NCBI RefSeq assembly: GCF_001269655.1
Contig: NZ_LHVE01000013.1
Span: 124,001-188,000 of the forward strand
Direction of reading: 5' to 3'
DNA from: Pseudomonas thivervalensis
GTDB lineage: Bacteria > Pseudomonadota > Gammaproteobacteria > Pseudomonadales > Pseudomonadaceae
Length of the DNA: 64,000 bases
Shown piece after piece: positions 26,121-35,288 of the stretch. The notes beneath the pieces are model-generated. The model did not search any database. It saw nothing but the letters and a program-made list of their open reading frames with translations, and had not been told where the DNA came from. The position numbers and the translations under genes were made by a program. Positions within the stretch are counted from its first letter, which is position 1. The number at the start of each line of letters is the position of its first letter.

Positions 26121-27086
26121 TTACATGTTTCCGAAAGCCCTGAACACACCAATCATGGCCGGCCCGATAGCGACCAGAAAGAAACTCGGCCACAGGCAGA
26201 AGATCAGCGGAAAAATCAGCTTGGTGCCGATCTTGGCGCCCATTTCTTCCGCAGCCTGGGTACGCCGGTCGCGAAACTCGTCGGCGTAGATCCGCAGGGT
26301 ATCGGCCACGCTGGTGCCGAAACGGATACTCTGGGCCAACAGGCTGACCAGGCCCTGGATGTCCTCCAGGCCAGTGCGCACGGCCAGTTGCTTGAGCGCC
26401 TCGGTGCTGGTGATGCCCGCCCGGATCTGCGCATTGACCAACGCCAACTCCTCGGCCAACTCCACCTGGCTGACCGACATTTCCTCAGCCACCCGCTCAA
26501 TCGTCGTCGGCAGGGCCAGGCCCGATTCGACACAGACCACCATCAGGTCCAGCGCATCCGGGAACGCGGCGCGCAGCCGGCCTTGGCGGGCCTGCTTGCG
26601 TTTGCCGACGTAAATCGCCGGGATCAACCAGCCAATGCCCGCCACGAGGGTCACCCCCAGCAAGCCGATGGCCACTGAAACCTTGACCATCGGCAGCAGC
26701 AACAACGCAACGCCGACCAGCAACAGCGGCAACATCAGGCGCACGGCCCAATACATCTGCACCGCCGAGGCGGACCGGTAACCGGCATGGGTCAGCAAGG
26801 TCTGGGTGGCGGACGTGTGGGCCTGATCGGTCGAGGCAAAGCGCTGGCCGACCCGCTCCAGCAAGAGCTGCAGGTTACCCGGAGCCTCCTGCCCGGCGCT
26901 GTTGCCGGCGTAACCGCGCTTGATCAGTGCCAGGCGCCGCTGCACCGGATCCTGCAAGCCCAGCACCAACAGCAGGAGCGCAACAGCCGTCAGCACTGTG
27001 CTGAGGCCAATCGCGGCGATGAACAACAGGCGGGCCAGTTCTTCGTTACCGGTGAACCGACTCAACAATCCGAGCAGAAAGTCCAT
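26121..27086 (-). CDS. tadC: Flp pilus inner-membrane platform protein TadC
   Basis: The start at 27086 gives MDFLLGLLSRFTGNEELARLL, with GAGAGG about 9 bases upstream. The 321-residue protein has a type II secretion F domain. An N-terminal helix and a central double helix (MLPLLLVGVALLLLPMVKV / GLLGVTLVAGIGWLIPAIYV) are followed by the conserved cytoplasmic block FPDALDLMVVCVESGLALPTTIERVAEEM and a C-terminal helix. With TadB it forms the platform on which the TadA ATPase acts. It is the last gene of the minus-strand operon and lies 27 bases after tadB. Confidence 0.95.
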   Translation of the reverse strand: MDFLLGLLSRFTGNEELARLLFIAAIGLSTVLTAVALLLLVLGLQDPVQRRLALIKRGYAGNSAGQEAPGNLQLLLERVGQRFASTDQAHTSATQTLLTHAGYRSASAVQMYWAVRLMLPLLLVGVALLLLPMVKVSVAIGLLGVTLVAGIGWLIPAIYVGKRKQARQGRLRAAFPDALDLMVVCVESGLALPTTIERVAEEMSVSQVELAEELALVNAQIRAGITSTEALKQLAVRTGLEDIQGLVSLLAQSIRFGTSVADTLRIYADEFRDRRTQAAEEMGAKIGTKLIFPLIFCLWPSFFLVAIGPAMIGVFRAFGNM

Positions 27087-27113
27087 GACTGAAACCTCTC
27101 GACGCAACAGCGC

Positions 27114-28100
27114 TTAAACCTGGATCCGGATGATCTTTCTTATCCAGAAAATCCCGATCAACATGGCGCAGAACGCGCCGATGATCAGCTTGTGCCCTAT
27201 GGGGTCATTGATCAGCACCGGCATATAGCTGGGGCTGGTGAGCACGATGGCGATCGCCAGCACGAACGGGATCGCCACCAGCACCCAGGCCGACATGCGT
27301 CCTTCGGCCGACAGCGTCTTGATCTTGCGCTGGAACCGGAAACGCCCGCGAATCAGCCGGCTCAGGCGCTCCAGCACTTCGGTCAGGTTGCCGCCGGTCT
27401 CGCGGTGGATGAGGATCGAAGTCACCAGCATCATCACCGTCATGCTCGGCATCCGCTCCAGCAGGCCGAGCATGGCCCGGCGCACGTCGTTGCCATAGTT
27501 GATGTCGGAAAAGGTCATGCCGAATTCCTGGGCGACCGGCCCCTTGTGCTCCTCGGCGACCAGACGCAGGGTTTCGTTGAACGGATGCCCGGCGCGCAAG
27601 GCCCGGCACATCGCGTCCAGCGCATCCGGCAGACCTTCCTCGAACGCGGCGAAACGCTTGTTGCGGTCACGGAGGATTTTCAGCACCGGCACCCAGGTCA
27701 CTGCAAAGGCCGCCAGCAGCGCCATCCACCAGACCGGCGAGACCATCAGCACCAAGGCGCCGGCCGCCGCCCCCAGGACCAGACCGAGCAACATGACTCG
27801 ATAAGCCCGGTATTCATGCCCGGACTGCTCGATCAGTTGCGTCAGGTTGGCCATGAACGGCAGCTGTTCCAGCCGGGCTTCCAGGGGTGACAGGCGGGTC
27901 AGGTATTTCTGCCGCAACACCGTCTGCATGTTGGGCAAGTGATTAGCCTTCTCCAGCACATGCAGGCGCCCACGAATGCGCTTGCGCATCCTGCCGGCCT
28001 CGCCGAACACCGGCACCACCACGCCCTGGGACAGCAGGAACACGGCGATGAACACCATGCCCAGGAACATCAGGATGAACTCGCTGGGAATATTGTTCAT
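27114..28100 (-). CDS. tadB: Flp pilus inner-membrane platform protein TadB
   Basis: The start at 28100 (MNNIPSEFILMFLG) overlaps the tadA stop as ATGA. The 328-residue protein is a GspF-type platform protein. It has an N-terminal helix, a basic cytoplasmic segment (RMRKRIRGRLHVLEKANHLP), two central helices, then the conserved FEEGLPDALDAMCRALRAGHPFNETLRLVAEE block, and C-terminal helices ending IFWIRKIIRIQV. It works together with TadC, encoded next, and TadA. Confidence 0.95.
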   Translation of the reverse strand: MNNIPSEFILMFLGMVFIAVFLLSQGVVVPVFGEAGRMRKRIRGRLHVLEKANHLPNMQTVLRQKYLTRLSPLEARLEQLPFMANLTQLIEQSGHEYRAYRVMLLGLVLGAAAGALVLMVSPVWWMALLAAFAVTWVPVLKILRDRNKRFAAFEEGLPDALDAMCRALRAGHPFNETLRLVAEEHKGPVAQEFGMTFSDINYGNDVRRAMLGLLERMPSMTVMMLVTSILIHRETGGNLTEVLERLSRLIRGRFRFQRKIKTLSAEGRMSAWVLVAIPFVLAIAIVLTSPSYMPVLINDPIGHKLIIGAFCAMLIGIFWIRKIIRIQV

Positions 28101-29539
28101 GACGTCCGGCCCTCCATCCACTCAGGGCGAAAGAGGGTCAGCGGCAGTTCGATGCCGCGCTTGGCCAGCACATCGCGGAAGGCCGGGATCATGCCACTGG
28201 GCCGATACTCTCCGAGTACCTCGCCGTGCTCGCCGATGCCCTGGCGCACGAAAGAGAAGATTTCGGTCATTGTGATGACCTCCCCTTCCATCCCGTTGAT
28301 CTCTTGCATGCTCACCACGCGACGCTTGCCGTCTTCTTGACGCTCCAGTTGGATGACCACATCGATGGCCGAGGCAATTTGTTGACGCATGGCCTTGATC
28401 GGAAACGTCGCCCCGGTCATCGACACCATGTTCTCGACGCGCCCCAGCGCATCCCGTGCGGTGTTGGCGTGAATGGTGGTCAGCGAACCGTCGTGGCCGG
28501 TGTTCATTGCGGTGAGCATGTCCATCGCCTCGGCGCCACGCACCTCACCGATGACAATGCGGTCCGGGCGCATGCGCAGGCTGTTGCGCACCAATTCCCG
28601 CTGGCTCACTTCGCCACGTCCCTCGATGTTCGACGGCCGGGTTTCCAGGCGTACCACGTGGGGCTGCTGCAATTGCAGCTCGGCCGAGTCCTCGATGGTG
28701 ACGATGCGCTCGTTGTGGGGAATGAAGCTGGAGAGCACGTTGAGCATGGTGGTCTTGCCGCTGCCGGTCCCGCCGGAAATCAGCACGTTCAAGCGCCCGC
28801 GAACGATGGCCTTGAGCAGCAAGGCAATGGCCGGGGTCATGGTGCCGACCTGAATCAGACTGTCGGTGTTGAGCAGGTCCACGGCGAAGCGCCGGATCGA
28901 CATGCTCGGGCCGTCGATGGCCAGCGGCGGAATGATCGCATTGACCCGCGAACCGTCCTTGAGCCGGGCATCCACCAACGGCGAGGACTCGTCGATGCGT
29001 CGGCCCAGGCTGGACACGATGCGGTCGATGATGTTCAGCAGATGCTGGTCGTCGCGAAAACGCACGTCGGTGCGTTGCAGCTTGCCGAAGCGCTCGACAT
29101 AGACCGAGGCAAACCCGTTGACCAGGATGTCGGACACGCTGTGGTCGGCCAGCAACGGTTCCAGCGGCCCAAGGCCGAGCACTTCGTCAGTGATCTGCTT
29201 GATGATCAACTGCCGGCTGACGGTACTTACCGGCGCCGAATGCTCTTCCAGCAGGCGCTGGCAGATATCGCGAATCTGCCGCGCGGCCTCGGCTTGCTCG
29301 AGGGCATCGAGCAACGACAGGTCCATGACCTTGAGCAATTGCTGATAGATCTTCTCCCGCCACTCGGCCTCCACCGGCGTGACCTGGCTGCGGGTTTCAT
29401 ACAGCACGTCAGGGATGGCCTGCTCCCAGGCCATCAAGGCGTCCGTCGGGTCCGGCAAGCCGTCGCCGGGCTGGGCGCCCGTGGCGGTGCCAGGTTTGGC
29501 GGGCTGTTTGCGCAAGCGGTTACGAAAGTCGCTGATCAT
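28097..29539 (-). CDS. tadA: Flp pilus assembly ATPase TadA (CpaF)
   Basis: This 480-residue hexameric secretion ATPase powers Flp pilus extension. An N-terminal region to about 150 is followed by the CpaF/VirB11 core. Walker A is SGGTGSGKTTMLN near residue 266. The Asp box VTIEDSAELQL, the RPDRIVIGEVRGAEAMDMLTAMNTGHDGS Walker B and His boxes, and TTIHANTARDAL follow. Four bases at its end overlap tadB, and only 3 bases separate it from tadZ. The N-terminal residues are Gly/Pro-rich and probably flexible. Confidence 0.97.
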   Translation of the reverse strand: MISDFRNRLRKQPAKPGTATGAQPGDGLPDPTDALMAWEQAIPDVLYETRSQVTPVEAEWREKIYQQLLKVMDLSLLDALEQAEAARQIRDICQRLLEEHSAPVSTVSRQLIIKQITDEVLGLGPLEPLLADHSVSDILVNGFASVYVERFGKLQRTDVRFRDDQHLLNIIDRIVSSLGRRIDESSPLVDARLKDGSRVNAIIPPLAIDGPSMSIRRFAVDLLNTDSLIQVGTMTPAIALLLKAIVRGRLNVLISGGTGSGKTTMLNVLSSFIPHNERIVTIEDSAELQLQQPHVVRLETRPSNIEGRGEVSQRELVRNSLRMRPDRIVIGEVRGAEAMDMLTAMNTGHDGSLTTIHANTARDALGRVENMVSMTGATFPIKAMRQQIASAIDVVIQLERQEDGKRRVVSMQEINGMEGEVITMTEIFSFVRQGIGEHGEVLGEYRPSGMIPAFRDVLAKRGIELPLTLFRPEWMEGRTS

Positions 29540-29542
29540 GGG

Positions 29543-30763
29543 TCATCCCCCGAAGAAACGGTTGAAGGCGCGTTTAAGCAGGCCCTTGTTCGTGGCCATC
29601 TGGTGACCGACCAGGTCTTCGGTCAAATCGCGCAGGGCGGCGGTGATGGCCGCCTTCGGCGCATGCAGCCCCAACGGCACGCCAGTGTTCTGACTCTGGC
29701 TGACCAGGTTGAAGTCATTGGGCAATTTCGACAGGTTCGCGCAACGCAGGGCCTCGCCGATGTCCTTGAGGCTGACGGCGGCGTTTTTGTCATAGCGATT
29801 GATCACGATCTGCAACTGATCGCCACGCACGCCCAGGTCTTCGCGGAGGATCCGCACCAGGGCGCTGGCATCGCGCAGGTGACTGACGCTCTGTTGCACC
29901 ACCACGTAGACCCGGTCCACCTGTTCCAGCACCGAGCCGGTGAGGTGATCGATCTGCCGTGGCAGGTCCACCACCACCCAGTCATAACTGGCGCGGGCCA
30001 GTTGCAACAGGGCGTCGAGCTGTTCGGGTTGAGCGTCCTGGGGCAGGCACAACTCGCCGGCCCGGCCACCCAGTACGTGCAGGGTCGGGCTGAAGTGGCT
30101 GCAAAAGCCCCGCAGCGCGACGCTGTCCATCTCATCGATCTGCTGCAGCACTTCCAGATGACTGTGGGACTGGGCCACGTCCAGGTAATGGGTCACGCTG
30201 CCAAATTGCAGGTCCATGTCCAGCAACAGGGTATTGCCTGCCCGGGCGCTGAGCTGCTGGGCCAGGTTGCACGCCACCAGCGTTCCGCCGGAGCCGCCCT
30301 TGGCGCTGATCACCGCGATCAGCTTGCCTTCGTTGCCATTGCCGAGACGGACTTCCGCCACCAGGCGATTGAGCGCCGCCACCAATTCCGTATCGGCGAT
30401 GGGTTCGGGCAGCACATCCCGGGCGCCGGCCTGCATCGCCAGGCGCATGCCTTCCTGCTCGCCCAAAGGACCGCACACCAGCATCGGCGGCCGTTCATGG
30501 GCCGGACGTTGCAACAGCGCCGAGAGTTCTTCGCGCCACAGATGGCTGACGCGCAACAGCAGCAGGTCAGGCATGCGATCCAGCCCGTAGAGCGGGTCGA
30601 CATGCCCGTTGCTGACCAGACGCGTGCTCACCTCCAGACCGGGCATACGCTGGCAGACGCATTGCAAGTCACGCAGTGCCGTGGCGTCGCGACTACTGAT
30701 CAGTATCCGCAGCCCGGCTCTGCCAGTGGTGGTTGAAAGCGGATTTTCCCTGGTATTCAGCAT
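29543..30763 (-). CDS. tadZ: Flp pilus localisation protein TadZ (CpaE)
   Basis: The start at 30763 (MLNTRENPLSTTTGRAGLRILISSRDATAL) overlaps the preceding TadE-like gene by 7 bases. The 406-residue protein has an N-terminal degenerate receiver-like domain (about 18-135) and a ParA/MinD-type ATPase domain with the deviant Walker A ISAKGGSGGTLVACNLAQQL. LLLDMDLQFGSVTHYLD and VVVDLPRQIDHLTGSVLEQVDRVYVV follow. The Thr/Ser after the usual GKT is altered (GGSGGT), as in many CpaE/TadZ proteins. TadZ proteins place the pilus machine at a cell pole. Confidence 0.92.
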   Translation of the reverse strand: MLNTRENPLSTTTGRAGLRILISSRDATALRDLQCVCQRMPGLEVSTRLVSNGHVDPLYGLDRMPDLLLLRVSHLWREELSALLQRPAHERPPMLVCGPLGEQEGMRLAMQAGARDVLPEPIADTELVAALNRLVAEVRLGNGNEGKLIAVISAKGGSGGTLVACNLAQQLSARAGNTLLLDMDLQFGSVTHYLDVAQSHSHLEVLQQIDEMDSVALRGFCSHFSPTLHVLGGRAGELCLPQDAQPEQLDALLQLARASYDWVVVDLPRQIDHLTGSVLEQVDRVYVVVQQSVSHLRDASALVRILREDLGVRGDQLQIVINRYDKNAAVSLKDIGEALRCANLSKLPNDFNLVSQSQNTGVPLGLHAPKAAITAALRDLTEDLVGHQMATNKGLLKRAFNRFFGG

Positions 30764-31254
30764 GGTGTGATCTCCGCGGAATCGGAATGACGCCCAAGGC
30801 TTTCGCGTGGCAAGGTTGCCCGGAACGTGGGCAAGGTAATGGGCACGCCCAAGCCGGGAATGAACAGGTTGAAAACGAAGTTCTGCACGCTCAGCCGGAC
30901 ATAGCGGATAGCCCGAAAACCGGTTGTGCCAGACGTGTTGGTGGGGTTGGCCACCACGGCGCCATTGACGTCCAGGTAGGTCAGCGCCAGGTTCGAGGTC
31001 GCCAGGTTGCTGATCAGTTGACTGGTGCCGGCGTCCGTCGCCGCGTTGAAGATGGCCCGACGCAACACCACCGGGTCGCTGACATTGCATACCGCCGCCA
31101 GCCGCACGCCACGGCGCGCCGCTTCATCCAGGGCATTGACCGTGAAGTACAGCCGGCCCATTTCCACCACGCCGAACAGCAGGATGAACACCAGCAAGCC
31201 CACGAAGGAAAACTCCACGATGTAGGTGCCACGCATGTGTTTGCGATTCATCAC
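30757..31254 (-). CDS. TadE/TadF-like minor pseudopilin
   Basis: This 165-residue protein has a short basic start (MMNRKHMRG) followed by the prepilin-like segment TYIVEFSFVGLLVFILLFGVVEMGRLYF. In it a Gly before the hydrophobic run and a Glu at +5 resemble the Flp cleavage site. The C-terminal part is extracytoplasmic with FRAIRYVRLSVQNFVFNLFIPGLGVPITLPTF. TadE and TadF are pseudopilins processed by the Tad peptidase and needed for pilus assembly. Its start overlaps the stop of the upstream TadE-like gene by 4 bases. Which of the two is TadE and which TadF is not certain. Confidence 0.85.
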   Translation of the reverse strand: MMNRKHMRGTYIVEFSFVGLLVFILLFGVVEMGRLYFTVNALDEAARRGVRLAAVCNVSDPVVLRRAIFNAATDAGTSQLISNLATSNLALTYLDVNGAVVANPTNTSGTTGFRAIRYVRLSVQNFVFNLFIPGLGVPITLPTFRATLPRESLGRHSDSAEITPC

Positions 31255-31730
31255 AGCGCCCTCATGACGGTGGTCGCGACCAACTGGATGCCCAGCGGAA
31301 TGGCATTGCCGAAGAATCCCGGAATCGACCCGGTGCAGCTGCCCGCACCAATCACCGGGCAGAAGGTGTAGGTGATGGTGACGCGCACATGATCGATGCC
31401 CTCGGCGGCGACCTGCACGTTAGCCGTGGTCAACCCTGACACCACGGCGGTACCGGTTGCGCTGGGCACGCCATACACCGCAACGTTTTTCGTCTGGGTC
31501 AGGAGCGTGCTGCCCAGGGCGACGGCGCCGAGGGTGGAATTCCATGCCTGGCCAGCGACAAAACGGTCGGCATCGCGACTGGCCTGCAACAGCACGTTGT
31601 ACTGGTAGAGCATGCGACCGAACTCACCGAAGGCCAGCAGCAACAACAGCAGCAACGGCAGCACCAGGGTGAACTCCACCAGCGCCACGCCTTGTTGGGC
31701 TTGTGCTGGTTTGAAATGCGAAAGTCCCAT
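31251..31730 (-). CDS. TadE-like minor pseudopilin
   Basis: This 159-residue protein has the pseudopilin N-terminus QGVALVEFTLVLPLLLLLLLAFGEFGRMLYQYN after a short leader. Residues ALVEF match the TadE-type processing site. The rest is a Val/Thr/Ala-rich extracytoplasmic domain with two Cys (TYTFCPVIGAGSCTG) that could form a disulfide. It lies between the TadG-like and the second TadE-like gene, overlapping the latter. It should be cleaved by the TadV-like peptidase encoded further upstream in the operon. Confidence 0.87.
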   Translation of the reverse strand: MGLSHFKPAQAQQGVALVEFTLVLPLLLLLLLAFGEFGRMLYQYNVLLQASRDADRFVAGQAWNSTLGAVALGSTLLTQTKNVAVYGVPSATGTAVVSGLTTANVQVAAEGIDHVRVTITYTFCPVIGAGSCTGSIPGFFGNAIPLGIQLVATTVMRAL

Positions 31731-31738
31731 GACGCCTC

Positions 31739-33055
31739 CTACGAGTCAGTGCTCGGCGTGCCGCTGCCGTTGAGATAGGTTTTGTAGAGCTGAATGATCT
31801 GTGGGCCGGAATCAGTGGACGGCGTGGGGCCGGGTACGTTGTCGCCCTCGCACTCCTGGACGAACTGGCCAAAGATGATCGACTCCGAACCACCACCGTT
31901 CACCGGCTGCAGGACGAAATAGCAGCCGAACCCCAAGACCGGAATCGACGTCGAGCCACTCAGTTTCCCGGCGCAATCGCCAATCACAATCTTCAGCATC
32001 CGACGCTCGAAAACCCCGTTGCTTTCACAGCCGCTGGCGCCCCCCGCCACACAGGCGGCGACCTGGGTCCGCCAGTCGTTGTAGTCCTGTATCGCCTCGC
32101 CGCCCGCCGAGAGATCGCCGTTGCTCGAGGTGATGGCCTGGCCTTTGTATTGCGCCTGGGAGAGCGAATCGTTGTAGGTGATCGCCGGGGTGCCGGACGA
32201 CGTGACCAGGTCCGGTGGATAGTCCGACGCACTGACCGGACCGTTGTAGACACCGAAACGGGTGTTCAAGCCTTGGGAGGTCGGGCCGGCTTTATTACCT
32301 GGCGCCGTCTGGACGTTGTCGCCAACGCTGCGGCAGACCGAACCACCGCCGGCCAGGTCCTCGCGGACTGCGCTGCCGCCAGAGCCGAAATCGAGCAGTT
32401 GGAAGTTGCCCGGGCCGATGGGCGAGGTGTTCCCCGCCGCCGTCTTCAAGACTTCCAGGTCGCCAAATTGATAGCCCCAGAAGTTGCCGGCGGCCGGGTT
32501 GTACTGAGTGGGATCGCCACAGACCATCAACGGCGCCAGATCACAAGGCGAGGTCGGGCTGGGGCCTGCCGTGGCAATCGCCGCCACGCGCTTGTTGCCC
32601 AAGCCGGCGCTGCCCATCGTTTGCACGAAGCTCCAGAAAAAACCGCTCAATTGGTAGCTGGTCACCGACACCCGCACGTATTTGGCATCGGTCGGCCCAG
32701 GGTAGGAGAACGGGCCATAGACGCTGCTGGACAGCTCCACCACGGCAAACGCACCCGGGTTGCCAGCGACCGCGGTGGCCAGCTCGGCGTTGCCTGCGGC
32801 GTTGGCATTTCTGTTGAGCGTGTCCAGGGCCGCCGCGCGCGTGGTGCTGGCCATGTTGATGCCGCCACTCACCTGGCTCAGGGTCTTGGCGCCGCCCAAG
32901 GCCGCGGCATCCACCGCATTTTGCAGGCGCGTCTTGTTCAGCAGCATGTGCCCACCATCGAGGGCCAGCGCCGCCATCATGGAAATCGCCACCAGGGCGA
33001 TCACCATCAGTACACTCACCGCCCCTCCCTGGCGTCGGATATTGGCATTCATCAT
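31739..33055 (-). CDS. tadG: TadG-like Flp pilus assembly protein
   Basis: The start at 33055 (MMNANIRRQGGAVSVLMVIAL) gives the typical TadG N-terminus: a basic leader, then a membrane segment and LALDGGHMLLNKTRLQNAVDAAALGGAKTL. This block is shared by TadE/TadG-like proteins. The 438-residue product has a long extracytoplasmic region rich in Gly, Ser and Thr. It has several Cys (CDLAPLMVCGDP, CVAGGASGCESNG) and ends with a repeated PSTDS motif (TPSTDSG and TPSTDS). TadG proteins are inner-membrane-anchored factors of unclear role. The gap to rcpC is 71 bases. Confidence 0.85.
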   Translation of the reverse strand: MMNANIRRQGGAVSVLMVIALVAISMMAALALDGGHMLLNKTRLQNAVDAAALGGAKTLSQVSGGINMASTTRAAALDTLNRNANAAGNAELATAVAGNPGAFAVVELSSSVYGPFSYPGPTDAKYVRVSVTSYQLSGFFWSFVQTMGSAGLGNKRVAAIATAGPSPTSPCDLAPLMVCGDPTQYNPAAGNFWGYQFGDLEVLKTAAGNTSPIGPGNFQLLDFGSGGSAVREDLAGGGSVCRSVGDNVQTAPGNKAGPTSQGLNTRFGVYNGPVSASDYPPDLVTSSGTPAITYNDSLSQAQYKGQAITSSNGDLSAGGEAIQDYNDWRTQVAACVAGGASGCESNGVFERRMLKIVIGDCAGKLSGSTSIPVLGFGCYFVLQPVNGGGSESIIFGQFVQECEGDNVPGPTPSTDSGPQIIQLYKTYLNGSGTPSTDS

Positions 33056-33126
33056 CGAGCCCTCACCTACAACGTTTGAGGATCGGCATCGCCAGGGCCT
33101 GCAAGGGCCTGGCATGGGGGCTTTAT

Positions 33127-33942
33127 TCAGCGGACATTGATCACGCTGCTTTCAATTCCACGGATCAGCGTGACCGCTCCGCCTTGCGGCTTGGCACTGC
33201 GCTGCACCACAGGTTTCGGCACCGGGGCGGCCGCCATGGCGATGACTGGCGCCGGGGCTGGCGGCGCAACGGCCACGGCTTTTTTCTCCAGGTTCAACGG
33301 GTTGCGCAACGCCAATTGCAGCTTGCCTTCGGTCTGTGCGGTGACCAGCGCTTCCGCTTCGGTGGCGGACATTTCCAGGGTCACGGCCCGTACCACCACC
33401 GGCTGGGTCTTGTCGGTGCCCGCCGTCTGGTCCACTGCCAGCACCCGCAAGTTTTCCAGGATGGTCCGCGACGTCGCGCTGTTGCTGCCGGCGCTAGTGG
33501 TCTTGGTCGCCAGGACGTCGACCCGGTTTCCCGGCAAGAGGAAGCCGCCCACACCCACCACATCATCCACCCGTACCGATATGGCGCGTTTGTCCGGGGC
33601 GATCAGCGAAGCCAGGGTGCTGCCGCCCAGGTGCTCACTCAGACGCGCACCGCGCACGATATCGCCGCGCAGGATGTCGAACGTGGCGATCTTGCCGACG
33701 GCCTGTTCGCTGGCATCGAAGGCATCGTCCGGGATTGTGTCCATGGGCATGCGTACGGTGGTGACCTGTTGAGCCTCGACCATTTGCCCGAAGGGGATTT
33801 CCACCGTCGCGACCACCACGCTTCGCAAGTGATCATCGGGGGTCGCGTTGAGTCGCGCGCTCAGCCAGGAGTCAGCCATCCATGCGGCACCAAGGCCCAT
33901 TACCAGGGAAACGCCTATCAGCGGAAGCGTACGAGAGCTCAT
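33127..33942 (-). CDS. rcpC: Flp pilus assembly protein RcpC/CpaB
   Basis: This 271-residue periplasmic protein has an N-terminal signal anchor (LPLIGVSLVMGLGAAWMADSWL). An SAF domain is at about 40-110 (VVVATVEIPFGQMVEAQQVTTVRMP; GKIATFDILRGDIVRGARLSEH). The RcpC domain includes AISVRVDDVVGVGGFLLPGNRVDVLAT. CpaB/RcpC proteins connect the secretin to the inner-membrane machine and may bind peptidoglycan through the SAF domain. The C-terminus is Ala/Pro-rich. It lies 15 bases after the AAA ATPase gene in the same operon, whereas its usual partner rcpA is on the opposite strand. Confidence 0.93.
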   Translation of the reverse strand: MSSRTLPLIGVSLVMGLGAAWMADSWLSARLNATPDDHLRSVVVATVEIPFGQMVEAQQVTTVRMPMDTIPDDAFDASEQAVGKIATFDILRGDIVRGARLSEHLGGSTLASLIAPDKRAISVRVDDVVGVGGFLLPGNRVDVLATKTTSAGSNSATSRTILENLRVLAVDQTAGTDKTQPVVVRAVTLEMSATEAEALVTAQTEGKLQLALRNPLNLEKKAVAVAPPAPAPVIAMAAAPVPKPVVQRSAKPQGGAVTLIRGIESSVINVR

Positions 33943-33957
33943 GTCGGTATCTCCAGA

Positions 33958-35286
33958 TCAAAGGAAGTCGAGCTGAACGAAGTAGTTGTGCCAGGCCCAT
34001 TCCAGCTCTTGCGGCGACAGGGGCCCGGAACCGCCCAGGTAACGCTGGCGGTCGAGCGCCATGTTCAACAGGTCACGGGGATGGCAAGGCACCAGCGGCA
34101 TGCCTTCGCCGGCATACAAGCGCTGCAGGACATAACGCACCAACAGCGGGTCATAGGGGATGCCCAGGCGTTCGCACTCCTGGCGCCAGATGCGTTCGTA
34201 ATCCTCGGGCTTGAGGTAGCCGAACTGCACTTTGTAGCCAATGCGCCGCAGGAAGGCCTCGTCGGCCAATTCGAGGGGATTGAGGTTGGTGGAAAACACC
34301 AGCACCAGATCGAATGGCAACTCGCAATGGCGGCCGCCGCCCAGGTTGATGAAGTCGCGCTTCTCCTCCATCGGCACGATCCAGCGGTTGAGCAACTCGG
34401 CCGGGGCCATGCGCTGGCGGCCCATGTCATCGATGATGAACAGGCCATTGCTGGCCTTGAGCTGCAACGCTGCCTGGTATTGCCGGGTGAACGGGTCGTA
34501 GCGCACATCCAGCTGCTCCATGCTCAGCTCGCCGCCAGTGATGACGATCGGGCGCTTGCAGCACAGCAGCCGGCGGTCGATGCCTTCGTTGAGCATCAGG
34601 TTGTTGGTTTGGCCGTTGTCGTCCAGGCGCTGGTGCACCTGTGGGTCGTAGATCTCGATCACCGACTCGTTGATGACAATGGCATGGGGCACCCAGATTG
34701 CTTCGGCGAACAGCCGGATCAGTCGACTGCTGACGTAGGTTTTGCCGGTGCCCGCCGGGCCGTAGATCATGATCGCCCGCCCGGAATTCAGGGCAACGCC
34801 CAATTGGTCGAGCATGCCCTGGCTCAGCACCAGGCCGGCCAGGGCCTGGTGCATGTCCTTGGCGGTGATGCGGCCATGGTGAATGGTCTGGATCTTGATC
34901 AGCGAGCGATAGGTGCTCACCGGGAACGGCGCCGCGCCGATGTAGCCGCTACGGGACAGGGCGTCACGCGCCGAACTGCGGCCGCGCTCGGTCAGGCCAT
35001 AACGCAGCGTCTGCCCGCCACTTTGTCCTAACTGGCCCAGCACTTCGACGCGACCGTCCTTGCGCAGGAACGCCAGGACTTCTTCCAGTACCGCGCCGGT
35101 CAGGGCCAGGCGCTCCACCAGCCGCGACATGTCCAGCACACCGGCGTCGTGCAGGTGCTTGCACACCAGTTCACCCAGGAAGCTGTCGCTCAAGCCGGTG
35201 TCGCGAATGGTGCAGGGCTGTGGCGCCAGGCGTTGCACCGCTTCCCGCTCGCTGGGGTAGGCATCGCTATCGTTGATGACGTGCAT
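33958..35286 (-). CDS. AAA-type ATPase within the Tad operon
   Basis: The start at 35286 (MHVINDSDAYPSEREA) overlaps no other gene and leaves 2 bases to tadV. The 442-residue protein has an N-terminal region of about 130 residues that looks like a winged-helix module (VEVLGQLGQSGGQTLRYGLTERGR). An AAA core follows: Walker A IYGPAGTGKT (175-184), LFIIDDMGRQRMAPAELLNRW Walker B, a sensor-1 Asn in VFSTNLNP, and an Arg-finger region DEAFLRRIGYKV. The core resembles MoxR/RavA-like ATPases. It is not one of the classical tad genes. Similar ATPases occur in some proteobacterial tad loci, but I know of no role for them. Confidence 0.85.
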   Translation of the reverse strand: MHVINDSDAYPSEREAVQRLAPQPCTIRDTGLSDSFLGELVCKHLHDAGVLDMSRLVERLALTGAVLEEVLAFLRKDGRVEVLGQLGQSGGQTLRYGLTERGRSSARDALSRSGYIGAAPFPVSTYRSLIKIQTIHHGRITAKDMHQALAGLVLSQGMLDQLGVALNSGRAIMIYGPAGTGKTYVSSRLIRLFAEAIWVPHAIVINESVIEIYDPQVHQRLDDNGQTNNLMLNEGIDRRLLCCKRPIVITGGELSMEQLDVRYDPFTRQYQAALQLKASNGLFIIDDMGRQRMAPAELLNRWIVPMEEKRDFINLGGGRHCELPFDLVLVFSTNLNPLELADEAFLRRIGYKVQFGYLKPEDYERIWRQECERLGIPYDPLLVRYVLQRLYAGEGMPLVPCHPRDLLNMALDRQRYLGGSGPLSPQELEWAWHNYFVQLDFL

Positions 35287-35288
35287 GA

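Noticed and set aside
25597..26678. Plus-strand ORFs starting in the REP array (230 and 226 residues)
   Set aside because: They are repeated REP translations (VGASLLAMA-type) continuing into the antisense of tadC.
28226..30736. 836-residue plus-strand ORF opposite tadA and tadZ
   Set aside because: It spans two real genes on the other strand and shows no recognisable domain; it is a GC-driven open frame.
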